Assembly: GCF_004349235.1 (NCBI RefSeq)
Contig: NZ_SMKY01000003.1
Coordinates: 1 to 64,000, forward strand
Source of the DNA: Actinomadura darangshiensis
Lineage (GTDB): Bacteria > Actinomycetota > Actinomycetes > Streptosporangiales > Streptosporangiaceae
Reading direction: 5' to 3'
Length of the DNA: 64,000 bases
Part shown: in pieces, positions 31,154-39,347 of the stretch
Numbering within the stretch: position 1 is the stretch's first letter
How the letters are laid out: each line of letters begins with the position of its first letter
Translations under genes and position numbers: made by a program
Notes under the pieces: generated by a model
Database searches by the model: none
What the model was told of the DNA's origin: nothing
The model's input: only the letters and a program-made list of their open reading frames with translations

Positions 31154-32499
31154 GCACCCCCGCGGACCAGGCCATGGACGGGACCGGCGTCCCGGCGGCC
31201 CTCGCCCTCCCCGCGCTCGCCGACGGCACCGAGCTGGTCGGCGAGTTCAAGAACTCCGGCTACCGCGAGCCGCCCCAGCTCGTCTGCCTGCCGAACCGGC
31301 AGCTCGTCCGGCTACCGCCGCTGCTGTTCCTCGTCGCCAAGGCGCTGCACGACCACCGCGACCTCGCCGGGTCGCGGGACGTGCCGGCGGCGCTCGGGAC
31401 GGTGGCCGAGTCGGTCAGCGCGGAGGCCGGCGCCCGGCTGACCGCCGAGCAGCTGGTCTACCTCGTCGACCGCAAGCTCGCCCCGCTCGGCGTCACCACC
31501 TACAGCGACGGCACGCCCCCGCCCGTGGTCAAGGCCGACCCGTTCCTCGGGCTGAAGTTCAAGCTCGCGGTGTTCCCCGAAACGGTCACCTGGTTCCTCG
31601 CCGGCCTGTTCAGCTGGCTGTTCCGGCCGGTCCTCGTCGTGGTCGGGGTCGCCGCGGTCATCGCGAGCGAGGCCTGGCTGCTGACCACCCGGTCGATGGC
31701 CGACGCGCTCCAGCACACCCTCCTCGTCCCGGTCAGCATCCTGATGATCATGGGGCTGGGGGTCCTGTCGTGCGCCTTCCACGAGATGGGCCACGCCGCC
31801 GCCTGCCGCTACGGCGGCGTCCGCCCCGGCGTCATGGGCTGCGGCATCTACCTCGTCTGGCCCGCGTTCTACACCGACATCACCGAGTCGTACCGGCTCG
31901 GCCGCGCCGGCCGGCTCCGCGCCGACCTCGCGGGCGTCTACTTCAACGGGATCTTCGTCGTCGGGCTGACGCTGCTGTACCTGTGGACGGGGTTCGAGCC
32001 GCTGCTCGTGGCCGTCCTGTACGTCAACCTCGAAATGTTCCAGCAGCTGCTGCCCACGCTGCGGTTCGACGGCTACTACATCATGTCCGACCTGATCGGC
32101 ATCCCCGACCTGTTCAAGTACATCGGGCCGATCCTGCGCCGGGCGCTGCTGCGCCGGTCCGCCGACGAGCGGCTCCGCGACCTCAAGCGCTGGCCGCAGA
32201 TCCTCGTCACGCTGTGGGTCCTGACCGTGATCCCGGTGCTGCTGTTCCAGCTCGGCCTCATCATCACGCAGATCCCCGCCCTGGCCGCGAAGGACTGGTG
32301 GATGATACGCCGGCTCGCCGACGCCGCCTCCAACGGCGCCGGGGCGCTGGACCTGATCACCTCGGGGCTGCAGATCGTCCTGCTCGTCCTGCCGCTGGCC
32401 GGTGTCGCGCTGTTCCTCTTCGGGATCCTGCGGCGGCTGGTGCGGCGGGCCGTCCGGTACGTGAACGCCCCCCTCCAGGAGGCCGCGCCGGACGCGTGA
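31150..32499 (+). CDS. M50 (site-2-type) membrane metalloprotease with PqqD-like N-terminal domain
   Basis: 449 aa. Zinc motif HEMGH (211-215) in a hydrophobic segment and the second-site Asp in LRFDGYYIMSDLIG (Asp307) mark an M50 intramembrane protease, with about six to eight spans. Residues 25-115 (QLVCLPNRQLVRLPPLLFLV and following helices) look like a PqqD/RRE-type winged-helix peptide-binding domain, as in peptide-maturation M50 proteins (YydH-like). Predicted to recognise the shared leader of the two upstream peptides and cleave or export them. ATG 31150 overlaps the stop of peptide 2. Confidence 0.82.
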   Translation: MSTPADQAMDGTGVPAALALPALADGTELVGEFKNSGYREPPQLVCLPNRQLVRLPPLLFLVAKALHDHRDLAGSRDVPAALGTVAESVSAEAGARLTAEQLVYLVDRKLAPLGVTTYSDGTPPPVVKADPFLGLKFKLAVFPETVTWFLAGLFSWLFRPVLVVVGVAAVIASEAWLLTTRSMADALQHTLLVPVSILMIMGLGVLSCAFHEMGHAAACRYGGVRPGVMGCGIYLVWPAFYTDITESYRLGRAGRLRADLAGVYFNGIFVVGLTLLYLWTGFEPLLVAVLYVNLEMFQQLLPTLRFDGYYIMSDLIGIPDLFKYIGPILRRALLRRSADERLRDLKRWPQILVTLWVLTVIPVLLFQLGLIITQIPALAAKDWWMIRRLADAASNGAGALDLITSGLQIVLLVLPLAGVALFLFGILRRLVRRAVRYVNAPLQEAAPDA

Positions 32500-32513
32500 C
32501 CGACCCGCTCCGC

Positions 32514-32552
32514 GGACGCGCCGGGTGCCCTCGACGGGCACCCGGCGCGTCC
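32514..32552 (+). terminator. Strong intrinsic terminator after the M50 gene
   Basis: Perfect 17-base arms (32514-32530 and 32536-32552), 5-base TCGAC loop, followed by cgctttt. It closes the peptide operon; the remaining part of the 213-base gap has AT-rich sequence likely serving the next gene's promoter. Confidence 0.85.
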
Positions 32553-32712
32553 CGCTTTTCCGGAAATGCATTTTATATGCTTTTCCGTTGACGCTTCAAA
32601 GAATGGCGTCACGGGAACCTACTCCGAGTAAGGAGAGAAGAGCCGTACCACGGCGCTCTCCCTTTTCGAAGGCCGGTCCACCCATGGCCGGTGTTTCCGG
32701 AAGGCTCCCCCG

Positions 32713-33693
32713 TTGCTCCGCCGCATCATCCCCGCCGCAATGCCGGCGGCCTTCGCACTGCTCCTCCCCCTCGCTCTCGCGGACCGCTCCGCCGCGACCG
32801 CCGCGACCGCCGCGACCCGCGCCGAGGTCGTCGCCGAGGCGGCCGTTGCGCCCCGCACCGTGGACCTCACCATCGCCTCACCCGCCATGGACGACCGCCA
32901 GAAAGTGCGGCTCCTCCTCCCCCGCGGCTGGTCGAAGGACTCGCACCGAACCTGGCCCACGCTGTGGCTGCTGCACGGCGGCGTCGACGACTACACCGCC
33001 TGGACGCGCGGCACCGACGTCGCCGAACTCACCGCGGACACCGGCGTCATCGTCGTCATGCCGAACGGCGGCCGCTGCGGCAATTACTCCGACTGGTGGA
33101 ACTACGGCGACGGCGGCTCGCCGCGCTGGGAGACGTTCCATATGACCGAACTCCGGCGCATTCTCGAAAGCGACTACCACGCCGGGACGCGGCGGGTGGT
33201 CGCCGGCAATTCCATGGGCGGTCTCGGCGCGATGCTCTATGCGGCCCGTTTCCCCGGCATGTTCAAGGCCGCCGCGTCCTTCAGCGGATACGTCGCCACC
33301 CTGCACGGGCACGAGCCGGGCGACAGCTCGACCGGCTGGGGGCCGTCGTTCTCCTGCCCGGGCACCGACTGGCGGCGGGTGTGGGGTGACCCCGACGACC
33401 AGGCCGCGATCTGGCACGCGCACAACCCGGCCGACCTCGCCGGGCGGCTGGCCGGCGTCCGGCTGTGGGTGGCGAGCGGCAACGGCAAGCCCGGCTCCCT
33501 CGGCGGGATGCCGTTCACCGACCCGGTGGAGGCCGCGGCGAACGAGAACGCGCACGCCTTCGCGGACCGGCTGTACGCCGCCGGCGTCCCGGTGACCACC
33601 CGCTTCTTCGACGGGCAGCACGACTGGCCGTACTGGCAGCGCGACCTGCACCAGGCCTACCCGATGCTGATGGACGCCCTCGGCGCCGGCTGA
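32713..33693 (+). CDS. Secreted alpha/beta-hydrolase esterase (antigen 85/esterase D-like)
   Basis: 326 aa from TTG 32713. Signal peptide MLRRIIPAAMPAAFALLLPL ends near ALA/AATA; esterase domain has LWLLHGGVDDYTAW (oxyanion), nucleophile Ser in AGNSMGGLGA and His in DGQHDWPYW. Parologous to the protein at 19741-20979 but without the Ser/Pro linker; shares NYSDWWNYGDGGSPRWETFH-like and WETFH segments. Function in the wall or in extracellular ester hydrolysis is inferred. Confidence 0.85.
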   Translation: MLRRIIPAAMPAAFALLLPLALADRSAATAATAATRAEVVAEAAVAPRTVDLTIASPAMDDRQKVRLLLPRGWSKDSHRTWPTLWLLHGGVDDYTAWTRGTDVAELTADTGVIVVMPNGGRCGNYSDWWNYGDGGSPRWETFHMTELRRILESDYHAGTRRVVAGNSMGGLGAMLYAARFPGMFKAAASFSGYVATLHGHEPGDSSTGWGPSFSCPGTDWRRVWGDPDDQAAIWHAHNPADLAGRLAGVRLWVASGNGKPGSLGGMPFTDPVEAAANENAHAFADRLYAAGVPVTTRFFDGQHDWPYWQRDLHQAYPMLMDALGAG

Positions 33694-33699
33694 CCGGGC

Positions 33700-34917
33700 T
33701 CAGGTCCGCCGGAGGGGCGCCGTGGCGTCCACCGCACCGGACGGCCCGTGCCATTCGAGGACGAGGACGGTCGCGTCGTCGTCCAGGCGCCCCTCGTGGT
33801 GCTCCAGGATGCTGTGGACGAGGCGCCGCAGCGTCTCCGGGACCGGCAGCGCGGCGGCGTTGTGGCGGACGATGAAGTCGATGAACCGGACGAGGCCGAA
33901 CTCCTCCTTGCCGGGGTCGCGGGCCTCCACGATGCCGTCGGTGTAGAGCAGGACGCGGTCGCCCGGTTCGAGCTGCTCCTGGCACAGCGTGCCGGGAACG
34001 CCGAGGTCGGTGCCGAGCGGATGGCCGGGTGTGCAGTCCATCGTGGTCACCCACCGGCCTTGCCGGATGACGATGGGCGCGGGATGCCCGTGCAGCACCC
34101 ACGACAGGACGCCCGTCCGCAGGTTCAGCTCCGCCAGCGCGGCGGTGACGAACCGGCCGGACGAGTCCTGCTCCAGCAGCACTTCTTCGATGGCCCGCCC
34201 CACGTCCTGGAGGGCCGTGCCCTGCAGCCGGCCGTTGCGGGCGGCCGCGACCGCCAGGTTGGACGTCAGCCCGGACGCGGTGTCGTGGCCCATGGCGTCG
34301 AACACGCTGAAGTGGACGATGTCGCCCGCCAGGGCGTAGTCGAAGGTGTCGCCGCCCAGCCGGTACGCCGGTTCGAGCGCGGCGCCGATCACCACCTGGT
34401 CGTTGGCGAACGTCATCGGCGGCATCAGCCGCCACTGCATCTCCGCCGACACCGTCATGTCCCGGGTCCGCACCAGCCGGGAGTAGGAGTCGCTGAGCGG
34501 CCCCTTGCTGACGATCATCAGCGCGACCAGCCCGGCCAGGTACTCGGCGTCGCTCTGCGCACCCGCGTCGTCCTGGCGGAGGGTCACCCTCAGCACCCCG
34601 ATCCGCTCGGCCCCGTCGAGGATCGGCAGCCAGCGCTGGAAGGTCCCGTCGTCGAACACCTGGCCGTTCACCGGCTCCACGATCTGGAACGCCCGGCCCG
34701 CCACGGTGCTCTCGATCCTGAGGTCGGCGGTCTCGGCGCCGGGTTCGCGTCCCGCGTCGTCGCCCTTGCCCGTCAGCAGCCGCAGCACCTGCTGCTGGAG
34801 GTCCGCGACGTAGATGAGGACGTCGTGGAGGCCCGCGTCCGCGGCGTGCTTGGCCACCGCGTCCGGCAGCTGCTCCATGGACATCCGACGGCTGGCCGCC
34901 ACAAGCTCCCGCAACAT
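33700..34917 (-). CDS. PP2C-type (SpoIIE/RsbU-like) phosphatase with GAF-like sensor domain
   Basis: 405 aa. Residues about 15-170 form a GAF-like domain (DVLIYVADLQQQVLRLLTG, IGVLRVTL); residues 190-395 are a SpoIIE phosphatase with metal Asp residues in GGDTFDYAL, FDAMGHDTASGL, YTDGIVEARD and LDDDATVLV. Likely dephosphorylates an anti-sigma-factor antagonist. ATG 34917 was preferred (GGGAGG 11 bases upstream); ATG 34974 would overlap the preceding gene by 23 bases. Confidence 0.88.
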   Translation of the reverse strand: MLRELVAASRRMSMEQLPDAVAKHAADAGLHDVLIYVADLQQQVLRLLTGKGDDAGREPGAETADLRIESTVAGRAFQIVEPVNGQVFDDGTFQRWLPILDGAERIGVLRVTLRQDDAGAQSDAEYLAGLVALMIVSKGPLSDSYSRLVRTRDMTVSAEMQWRLMPPMTFANDQVVIGAALEPAYRLGGDTFDYALAGDIVHFSVFDAMGHDTASGLTSNLAVAAARNGRLQGTALQDVGRAIEEVLLEQDSSGRFVTAALAELNLRTGVLSWVLHGHPAPIVIRQGRWVTTMDCTPGHPLGTDLGVPGTLCQEQLEPGDRVLLYTDGIVEARDPGKEEFGLVRFIDFIVRHNAAALPVPETLRRLVHSILEHHEGRLDDDATVLVLEWHGPSGAVDATAPLRRT

Positions 34918-34951
34918 CGGCCCCGCGACCTCCCTCCTGACCCCCGGGGCC

Positions 34952-35440
34952 CTACCCTTTCGGCCGTCCCTCATGTGGCATGCGGTCCGAGGCGGGCCAG
35001 ACGTAGGGCAGGTCATCCGGCACATCCGGGAACACGGGGCGGTAGAAACCGGGGTCTTTCCGGACGAGCGCCGACCGGTGGCTGAGGTGGAACGCCGGGT
35101 CGCCGAGCCAGGGCGGCAGCGCCCCCGCCGCGGCGAGCCGTTCCTGCCCGCGCGGGCGGTGCACGCCCTTCGTCTCGGCGAGCTCGGCCGCCAGGGTGCC
35201 GGCGCAGGTGTCGCCATGGCCGAGACCGGACCAGCGGTCGCAGATCTCCAGCCCGTACCGGACGAGCGCCTCCTCGTACCCCGTCCACATGAGCGCCGCC
35301 GGATGGCGCCGCCAGCCGTATCCCGGCACGGTGAGGGCCCGCAGGACCTGGATCGCCTCGACGCGCTGCTTGCCGAGCCGCCGCCGGTCCAGGACGCGGG
35401 CCGTGGCCGCGAAGTCCGCGTACGGCAGAAAGGTCTGCAC
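34952..35440 (-). CDS. MSMEG_6728-family protein (pyrimidine-dimer glycosylase-related)
   Basis: 162 aa. MQTFLPYADFAATARVLD, RRLGKQRVEAIQVLRAL and GYGWRRHPAALMWTGYEEAL are the signature of the MSMEG_6728 family, related to pyrimidine dimer DNA glycosylase. The family's biochemical role is not settled; DNA repair is a reasonable guess. GTG start at 35440. Confidence 0.88.
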   Translation of the reverse strand: MQTFLPYADFAATARVLDRRRLGKQRVEAIQVLRALTVPGYGWRRHPAALMWTGYEEALVRYGLEICDRWSGLGHGDTCAGTLAAELAETKGVHRPRGQERLAAAGALPPWLGDPAFHLSHRSALVRKDPGFYRPVFPDVPDDLPYVWPASDRMPHEGRPKG

Positions 35441-35511
35441 GACCGCCCCCTGTTCCCGCTGGTCCCGCGGTTACCTACCCCAGGGCCGGCGGAGATGTGC
35501 CGGGGGCCGGG

Positions 35512-37335
35512 TCAGGTCCGCTTCGGGGACGGGCCGCTGGGCAGCAGCTTGGCGATCTCCGGCTTCAGCAGCGGGCGGATGCTCGCGTAGGGCGCGCCGA
35601 AGTTGACGTTGCCGCAGCCGTCGCTGCCGCCGGCGAGGTAGGCCAGCCGGAACTCGGTGGGGGTGAAGAACGCGCTCAGGAACGGCGGGTCTTCGTCCTG
35701 GCCCGCGGCGTCCGTCTGCTTGCGGGGGGAGAAGTCGGACGGCTCGAACCCGTCCCTGCCGCGGTTGCAGTCCTCCCACCAGTGCTCCCGCCAGGGTTCG
35801 CGCTGCCCGACCAGCGACCGCAGCCGGCGGATCCCAGCGGCGGTGAGCGTCTGCGGCAGGAAGACGTCGGCGGCGGTGAGCCGCTTGCCGGTGCGCAGGT
35901 CGACGGTGACGGTCTCGCCGCCGGGCGACCCGTCGGCCTGCTGGCAGTTGTCGGTGATCTGGAAGTAGCGGACCGACACGAGCCGGGGGCCGCGGATCCC
36001 GAGCGTCGTCTCCGTGCCGATCTTCACCGGCTTGCCCTTGCAGCCGTAGTTGAGCGCGGTCGCCCGCGACATCGCGATCAGGCGGTCCAGGGGGCCGCGC
36101 AGCTCCTTGTTGATCCGGTTCTGCAGGGCGGCGTCCTTCAGCCCGCTGACCTTCGGGTACTGCGCGTTCTGGACGATGATCTCGGGGTTGGCGAGGGTCT
36201 GGTTGTCGGCGACCAGGGTCACGGCCGCCACGGGGTCCGCCGCCGGCGGCGGTTCCTTGTGGTCCTGCACCGCGTAGACGGCGCCGCCCGCCGTGGCGGC
36301 GACCACGGCGGCGCCCGCGGCGGCCATCGTGCCCTTGCCGGCCGCGGTGGCGAGGAAGCCCTTGCTCACGGCGGTACCGGCGGTGCCGGCGCTCGTCCCG
36401 GCACTGCCGGAGCCGGCCGCGCTCGCCGCGCCCGCGGTGGTCGCGCCGGCCGTGGCGGACGCCCCCGGCGCGGCGGCGAGCGCGGCGAGCGGGAACAGCG
36501 CGGCCAGCGCGACCGCGGCGGCGGCCAGCGCGCGGACGCCGCGCTGCTCCCAGTCGCTCCCGTACGCGGCGGTGGCGGTGGATTCGAGCCAGGTCACGAA
36601 CGCCGCCGCGCCCGGCGGCCGCTCCCCCGGCTCCTTCGCCATCCCGTGCAGGACGAGCTGCCGCAGCGGCTCGGGCACGTCCTGCACGTCGACCTGCTCG
36701 GTCAGGTGCTTGTTCATCAGCGCGACCTGCTCGGACGCGGTGAACGGCCGCCGTCCGGTGACGCACTCCAGGAAGACGCAGGTCGCGGCGTACACGTCGG
36801 TGGCGGGGGTGGAGGGGTCGCCGCGCCACTGCTCCGGCGCCATGTACACGGGCGTCCCCGCGCGCGAGCCGTCGCCGGAGAGGACGGCGACGCCGAAGTC
36901 GACGAGCTTGCTGAGCCCGTCGGACCGCACCACGACGTTCGCCGGCTTGTAGTCGCGGTGGACGACGCCGACGGCGTGCGCGGCCGCGAGGCCGAGCAGC
37001 GAGCCCTTGAGGACGAGCAGCGCCGCCTCCGGGGCCAGCGCCCCGTGCTCGCTCAGCACCTCCTTGAGCGACACGCCGTCGACAGCCTCCATCACGATCG
37101 CGGCGCCCTGCTCGCTCTCCACGAACCGGAAGAGGCGCGCGACGTACGGGCTGGTCAGCCTGCCGAGCATCTGCGCCTCGGCGCGCAGGCCGGCGATCGC
37201 GCCGGTGTCGGCCGCGGCCAGATACTTGATCGCGACCGGGGTCGCGGAGTCGGCGTGCCGGGCCAGGACGACCCGTCCCTGCGCGCCGCGCCCGAGCTCG
37301 CGCTCCTCGGTGAATCCTGTGAGCCGCCAGTCCAT
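35512..37335 (-). CDS. Serine/threonine protein kinase with DUF3298/RsiV-like extracytoplasmic domain
   Basis: 607 aa from ATG 37335 (GGGAG seven bases upstream). Kinase domain has GRGAQGRVVLA, VAIKYL, VVHRDYKPANVVV, LVDFGVAV and YMAPEQW. One or two hydrophobic spans follow (ALAAAAVALAALFPLAALAAA; AAVVAATAGGAVYAV), joined by a Gly/Ala/Ser/Thr-rich linker. The C-terminal 240 residues (VSGLKDAALQNRINKELRGP; VTVDLRTGKRLTAADVF) resemble DUF4163/DUF3298 domains of RsiV and PdaC, which bind wall fragments or lysozyme in known members. A wall-sensing role is inferred. Confidence 0.9.
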   Translation of the reverse strand: MDWRLTGFTEERELGRGAQGRVVLARHADSATPVAIKYLAAADTGAIAGLRAEAQMLGRLTSPYVARLFRFVESEQGAAIVMEAVDGVSLKEVLSEHGALAPEAALLVLKGSLLGLAAAHAVGVVHRDYKPANVVVRSDGLSKLVDFGVAVLSGDGSRAGTPVYMAPEQWRGDPSTPATDVYAATCVFLECVTGRRPFTASEQVALMNKHLTEQVDVQDVPEPLRQLVLHGMAKEPGERPPGAAAFVTWLESTATAAYGSDWEQRGVRALAAAAVALAALFPLAALAAAPGASATAGATTAGAASAAGSGSAGTSAGTAGTAVSKGFLATAAGKGTMAAAGAAVVAATAGGAVYAVQDHKEPPPAADPVAAVTLVADNQTLANPEIIVQNAQYPKVSGLKDAALQNRINKELRGPLDRLIAMSRATALNYGCKGKPVKIGTETTLGIRGPRLVSVRYFQITDNCQQADGSPGGETVTVDLRTGKRLTAADVFLPQTLTAAGIRRLRSLVGQREPWREHWWEDCNRGRDGFEPSDFSPRKQTDAAGQDEDPPFLSAFFTPTEFRLAYLAGGSDGCGNVNFGAPYASIRPLLKPEIAKLLPSGPSPKRT

Positions 37336-37630
37336 CCCGCGCTCCCGCCTCTGCTCGATCTGCCGTGATGAGTGACGCCTCCGCGTACCCAAAGGTTCGC
37401 GGAAAGTGCGGCCGATCGCCATGCCGGCGCGGCGCGGCGGGCCCCGGCGGGCGGACGGTGAGATGGGACACACCGCCGCCGCCGGGCCCGCGAGCCCGGG
37501 AACGTTCGAAGGCACAGGTCACGGGCCGGGCTTATCGTTTTCTGACAAACGGCGCAGAAAAGCGCAGCCATGAATTCGCGGAAGGAATGTGCTAAAACCC
37601 GTCAGGGGTTCGCGACGCGAAAGGATCTTC
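37336..37630. other. Intergenic region, divergent promoters expected
   Basis: The 295 bases between the divergent kinase and hydroxylase genes hold no convincing gene. The part nearest the hydroxylase is AT-richer (about 37530-37610), where the promoter should lie, but I could not assign hexamers. Confidence 0.4.
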
Positions 37631-38494
37631 ATGGGTGCCGCGGAGGCTCTCGGACAGGTGATCGACACGGAGCGCTATCCGCTGGCCGCGGCGGGCGGCG
37701 CCGGGTGGGACGCCGTCGTTTCCCGCACCCGCGCGGAACTGGCGAAAACGGGGTGCTGCGTGCTGCCCGACTTCATTCGCCCCGCATTGCAGGACGCGCT
37801 CCGCGCGGAATGCGCGGCGATCGCACCGCGCGCCCATTACGACGTCGAAACGGTGAACGCCTACAACATCGACGTCGGCACCCCATTGCCGGACGGCCAT
37901 CCGGGGCGCATCACCGTCCGGCGGGGCAACGCGTTCGTCGCCCGCGACCGCATCCCCGCGGACTCCATCGTCCACCGGCTCTATTCGAGCGGGCTCTTCC
38001 AGCGGTTCGTGGCGGACTGCTTCGGGCTCCCGCGGGTGCACGAGCTGGCCGACCCGCTGTCGGGGCTGTGCCTCAACGTCGTCAACCCGGGGATGGAGCA
38101 TCCCTGGCATTTCGACACCAACGAGTTCACCGTCAGCCTGCTGACGCAGGAGCCGACGGGCGGCGGCGGCTTCGAGTACTGCCCGGGCATCAGGTCGGCG
38201 GGGGCGGAGAACTTCGCCGACGTCCGCCGGGTGCTGACCGGGCGCGGCGGCGACCTCGTCCGCCGGCTCGCGCTGCGCCCCGGCGACCTGCAGCTGTTCA
38301 AGGGACGGTACTCGCTGCACCGGGTCGCCGCGGTGCGCGGGGACACGGCGCGGCACACGGCGATCCTCGCCTACAGCGAGCGCCCGGGGGTCGTCGGCAG
38401 CGTCGCGCGCACGAGGCAGCTCTTCGGCCGCGTCCTGCCCGAGCACCTCGCGGCGGCGGGCGGCGCCGTCCGGGTCGACCGGCTGCTGGACTAG
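37631..38494 (+). CDS. 2-oxoglutarate/Fe(II) oxygenase, BesD-like (putative free amino acid hydroxylase)
   Basis: 287 aa from ATG 37631 (AAAGGA upstream). Jelly-roll iron site: His160-Phe-Asp162 in HPWHFDTNEF and His230 in YSLHRV, with Arg241 (RHTAI) for 2-oxoglutarate. The surroundings (SLLTQEPTGGGGFEYCPGIR, LRPGDLQLFKGRYSLHRV) closely resemble the BesD family of amino-acid halogenases. Because the Asp ligand is kept (halogenases have Gly), hydroxylation is predicted. Nine bases upstream of the methyltransferase, whose Shine-Dalgarno overlaps this stop. Confidence 0.85.
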   Translation: MGAAEALGQVIDTERYPLAAAGGAGWDAVVSRTRAELAKTGCCVLPDFIRPALQDALRAECAAIAPRAHYDVETVNAYNIDVGTPLPDGHPGRITVRRGNAFVARDRIPADSIVHRLYSSGLFQRFVADCFGLPRVHELADPLSGLCLNVVNPGMEHPWHFDTNEFTVSLLTQEPTGGGGFEYCPGIRSAGAENFADVRRVLTGRGGDLVRRLALRPGDLQLFKGRYSLHRVAAVRGDTARHTAILAYSERPGVVGSVARTRQLFGRVLPEHLAAAGGAVRVDRLLD

Positions 38495-38502
38495 GAGGCC
38501 CC

Positions 38503-39312
38503 GTGCGCACGGACACGACAGGGAAGATCTCGCTCGACCACATCTACACCCGGCCCGACCCCCGCGCCTACTTCGGCACCCTGCGCGACCTCGACTACCA
38601 CATCCCGGAACTGGCCAAACCGCACTTCCTGCGGCTCATCGCCGAATACCGGGAGGCGCACCGGGCGCCGGACGTGGCCGTTCTGGACATCGGCTGCTCC
38701 TACGGCATCAATGCGGCCCTGCTGAAATACGGGGTCACCATGGACGAGCTGTACGATCGCTACGGCGGTCCGGATGCCGACGGGCACACGCGCGACACGC
38801 TGCTGGCCCGAGACCGGGAGTTGGTCCGTTCCCGTGAACCCGCGAACCGCACGCGTTTCCTTGGCCTGGACGCCTCGGCGAACGCCCTTTCCTACGCGCT
38901 CGAAGCCGGTTTCCTCGACGGCGCCGTCCACGCCGATCTGGAGAACCGGGATCCGACCGCCCAACAGCGCGCGCAACTCGCCGGAACCGACCTCGTCATC
39001 TCGACGGGCTGTCTCGGGTACGTCACCGAGCGCACCATTTCCCGAGTCCTCGGCGCGCACGGCGAACGGCGGCCGTGGATGGCGCATTTCGTCCTGCGCA
39101 TGTTCCCGTTCGACCCCATCGCCGACACGCTCGCCGCCGCCGGGTACGAGACCGTCCGCCGCGGCGGCCCCGTCCGGCAGCGCCGGTTCGCGACCCCGGA
39201 AGAGCAGGCGCTCGTCCTGGACCGGCTCTCCGGCGTGGGCGTCGACCCGGCCGGTCTGGAGACCGGCGGCTGGTTCTACGCGCAGCTCTACATCTCCAAG
39301 CCCCGCGGCTGA
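38503..39312 (+). CDS. Class I SAM-dependent methyltransferase-like protein
   Basis: 269 aa from GTG 38503 with AGGAGG four bases upstream. VAVLDIGCSYGINAALLKYG is motif I of a Rossmann methyltransferase; RFLGLDASANALSYALEAG supplies the acidic ribose-binding residue; DLVISTGCLGYV is motif IV-like. An unusual insertion after motif I (YDRYGGPDADGHTRDTLL) separates motifs I and II. Acceptor unknown; N-methylation of an amino acid would fit the flanking hydroxylase and carnitine-type acyltransferase. Confidence 0.82.
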   Translation: MRTDTTGKISLDHIYTRPDPRAYFGTLRDLDYHIPELAKPHFLRLIAEYREAHRAPDVAVLDIGCSYGINAALLKYGVTMDELYDRYGGPDADGHTRDTLLARDRELVRSREPANRTRFLGLDASANALSYALEAGFLDGAVHADLENRDPTAQQRAQLAGTDLVISTGCLGYVTERTISRVLGAHGERRPWMAHFVLRMFPFDPIADTLAAAGYETVRRGGPVRQRRFATPEEQALVLDRLSGVGVDPAGLETGGWFYAQLYISKPRG

Positions 39313-39347
39313 CACCCCGAGCGGCCGACACCGAACACGAGGAACGA

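Noticed and set aside
37631-38494. Halogenase assignment for the BesD-like protein
   Set aside because: The iron triad keeps Asp (HFD), whereas halogenases have Gly or Ala there; hydroxylation is more likely.
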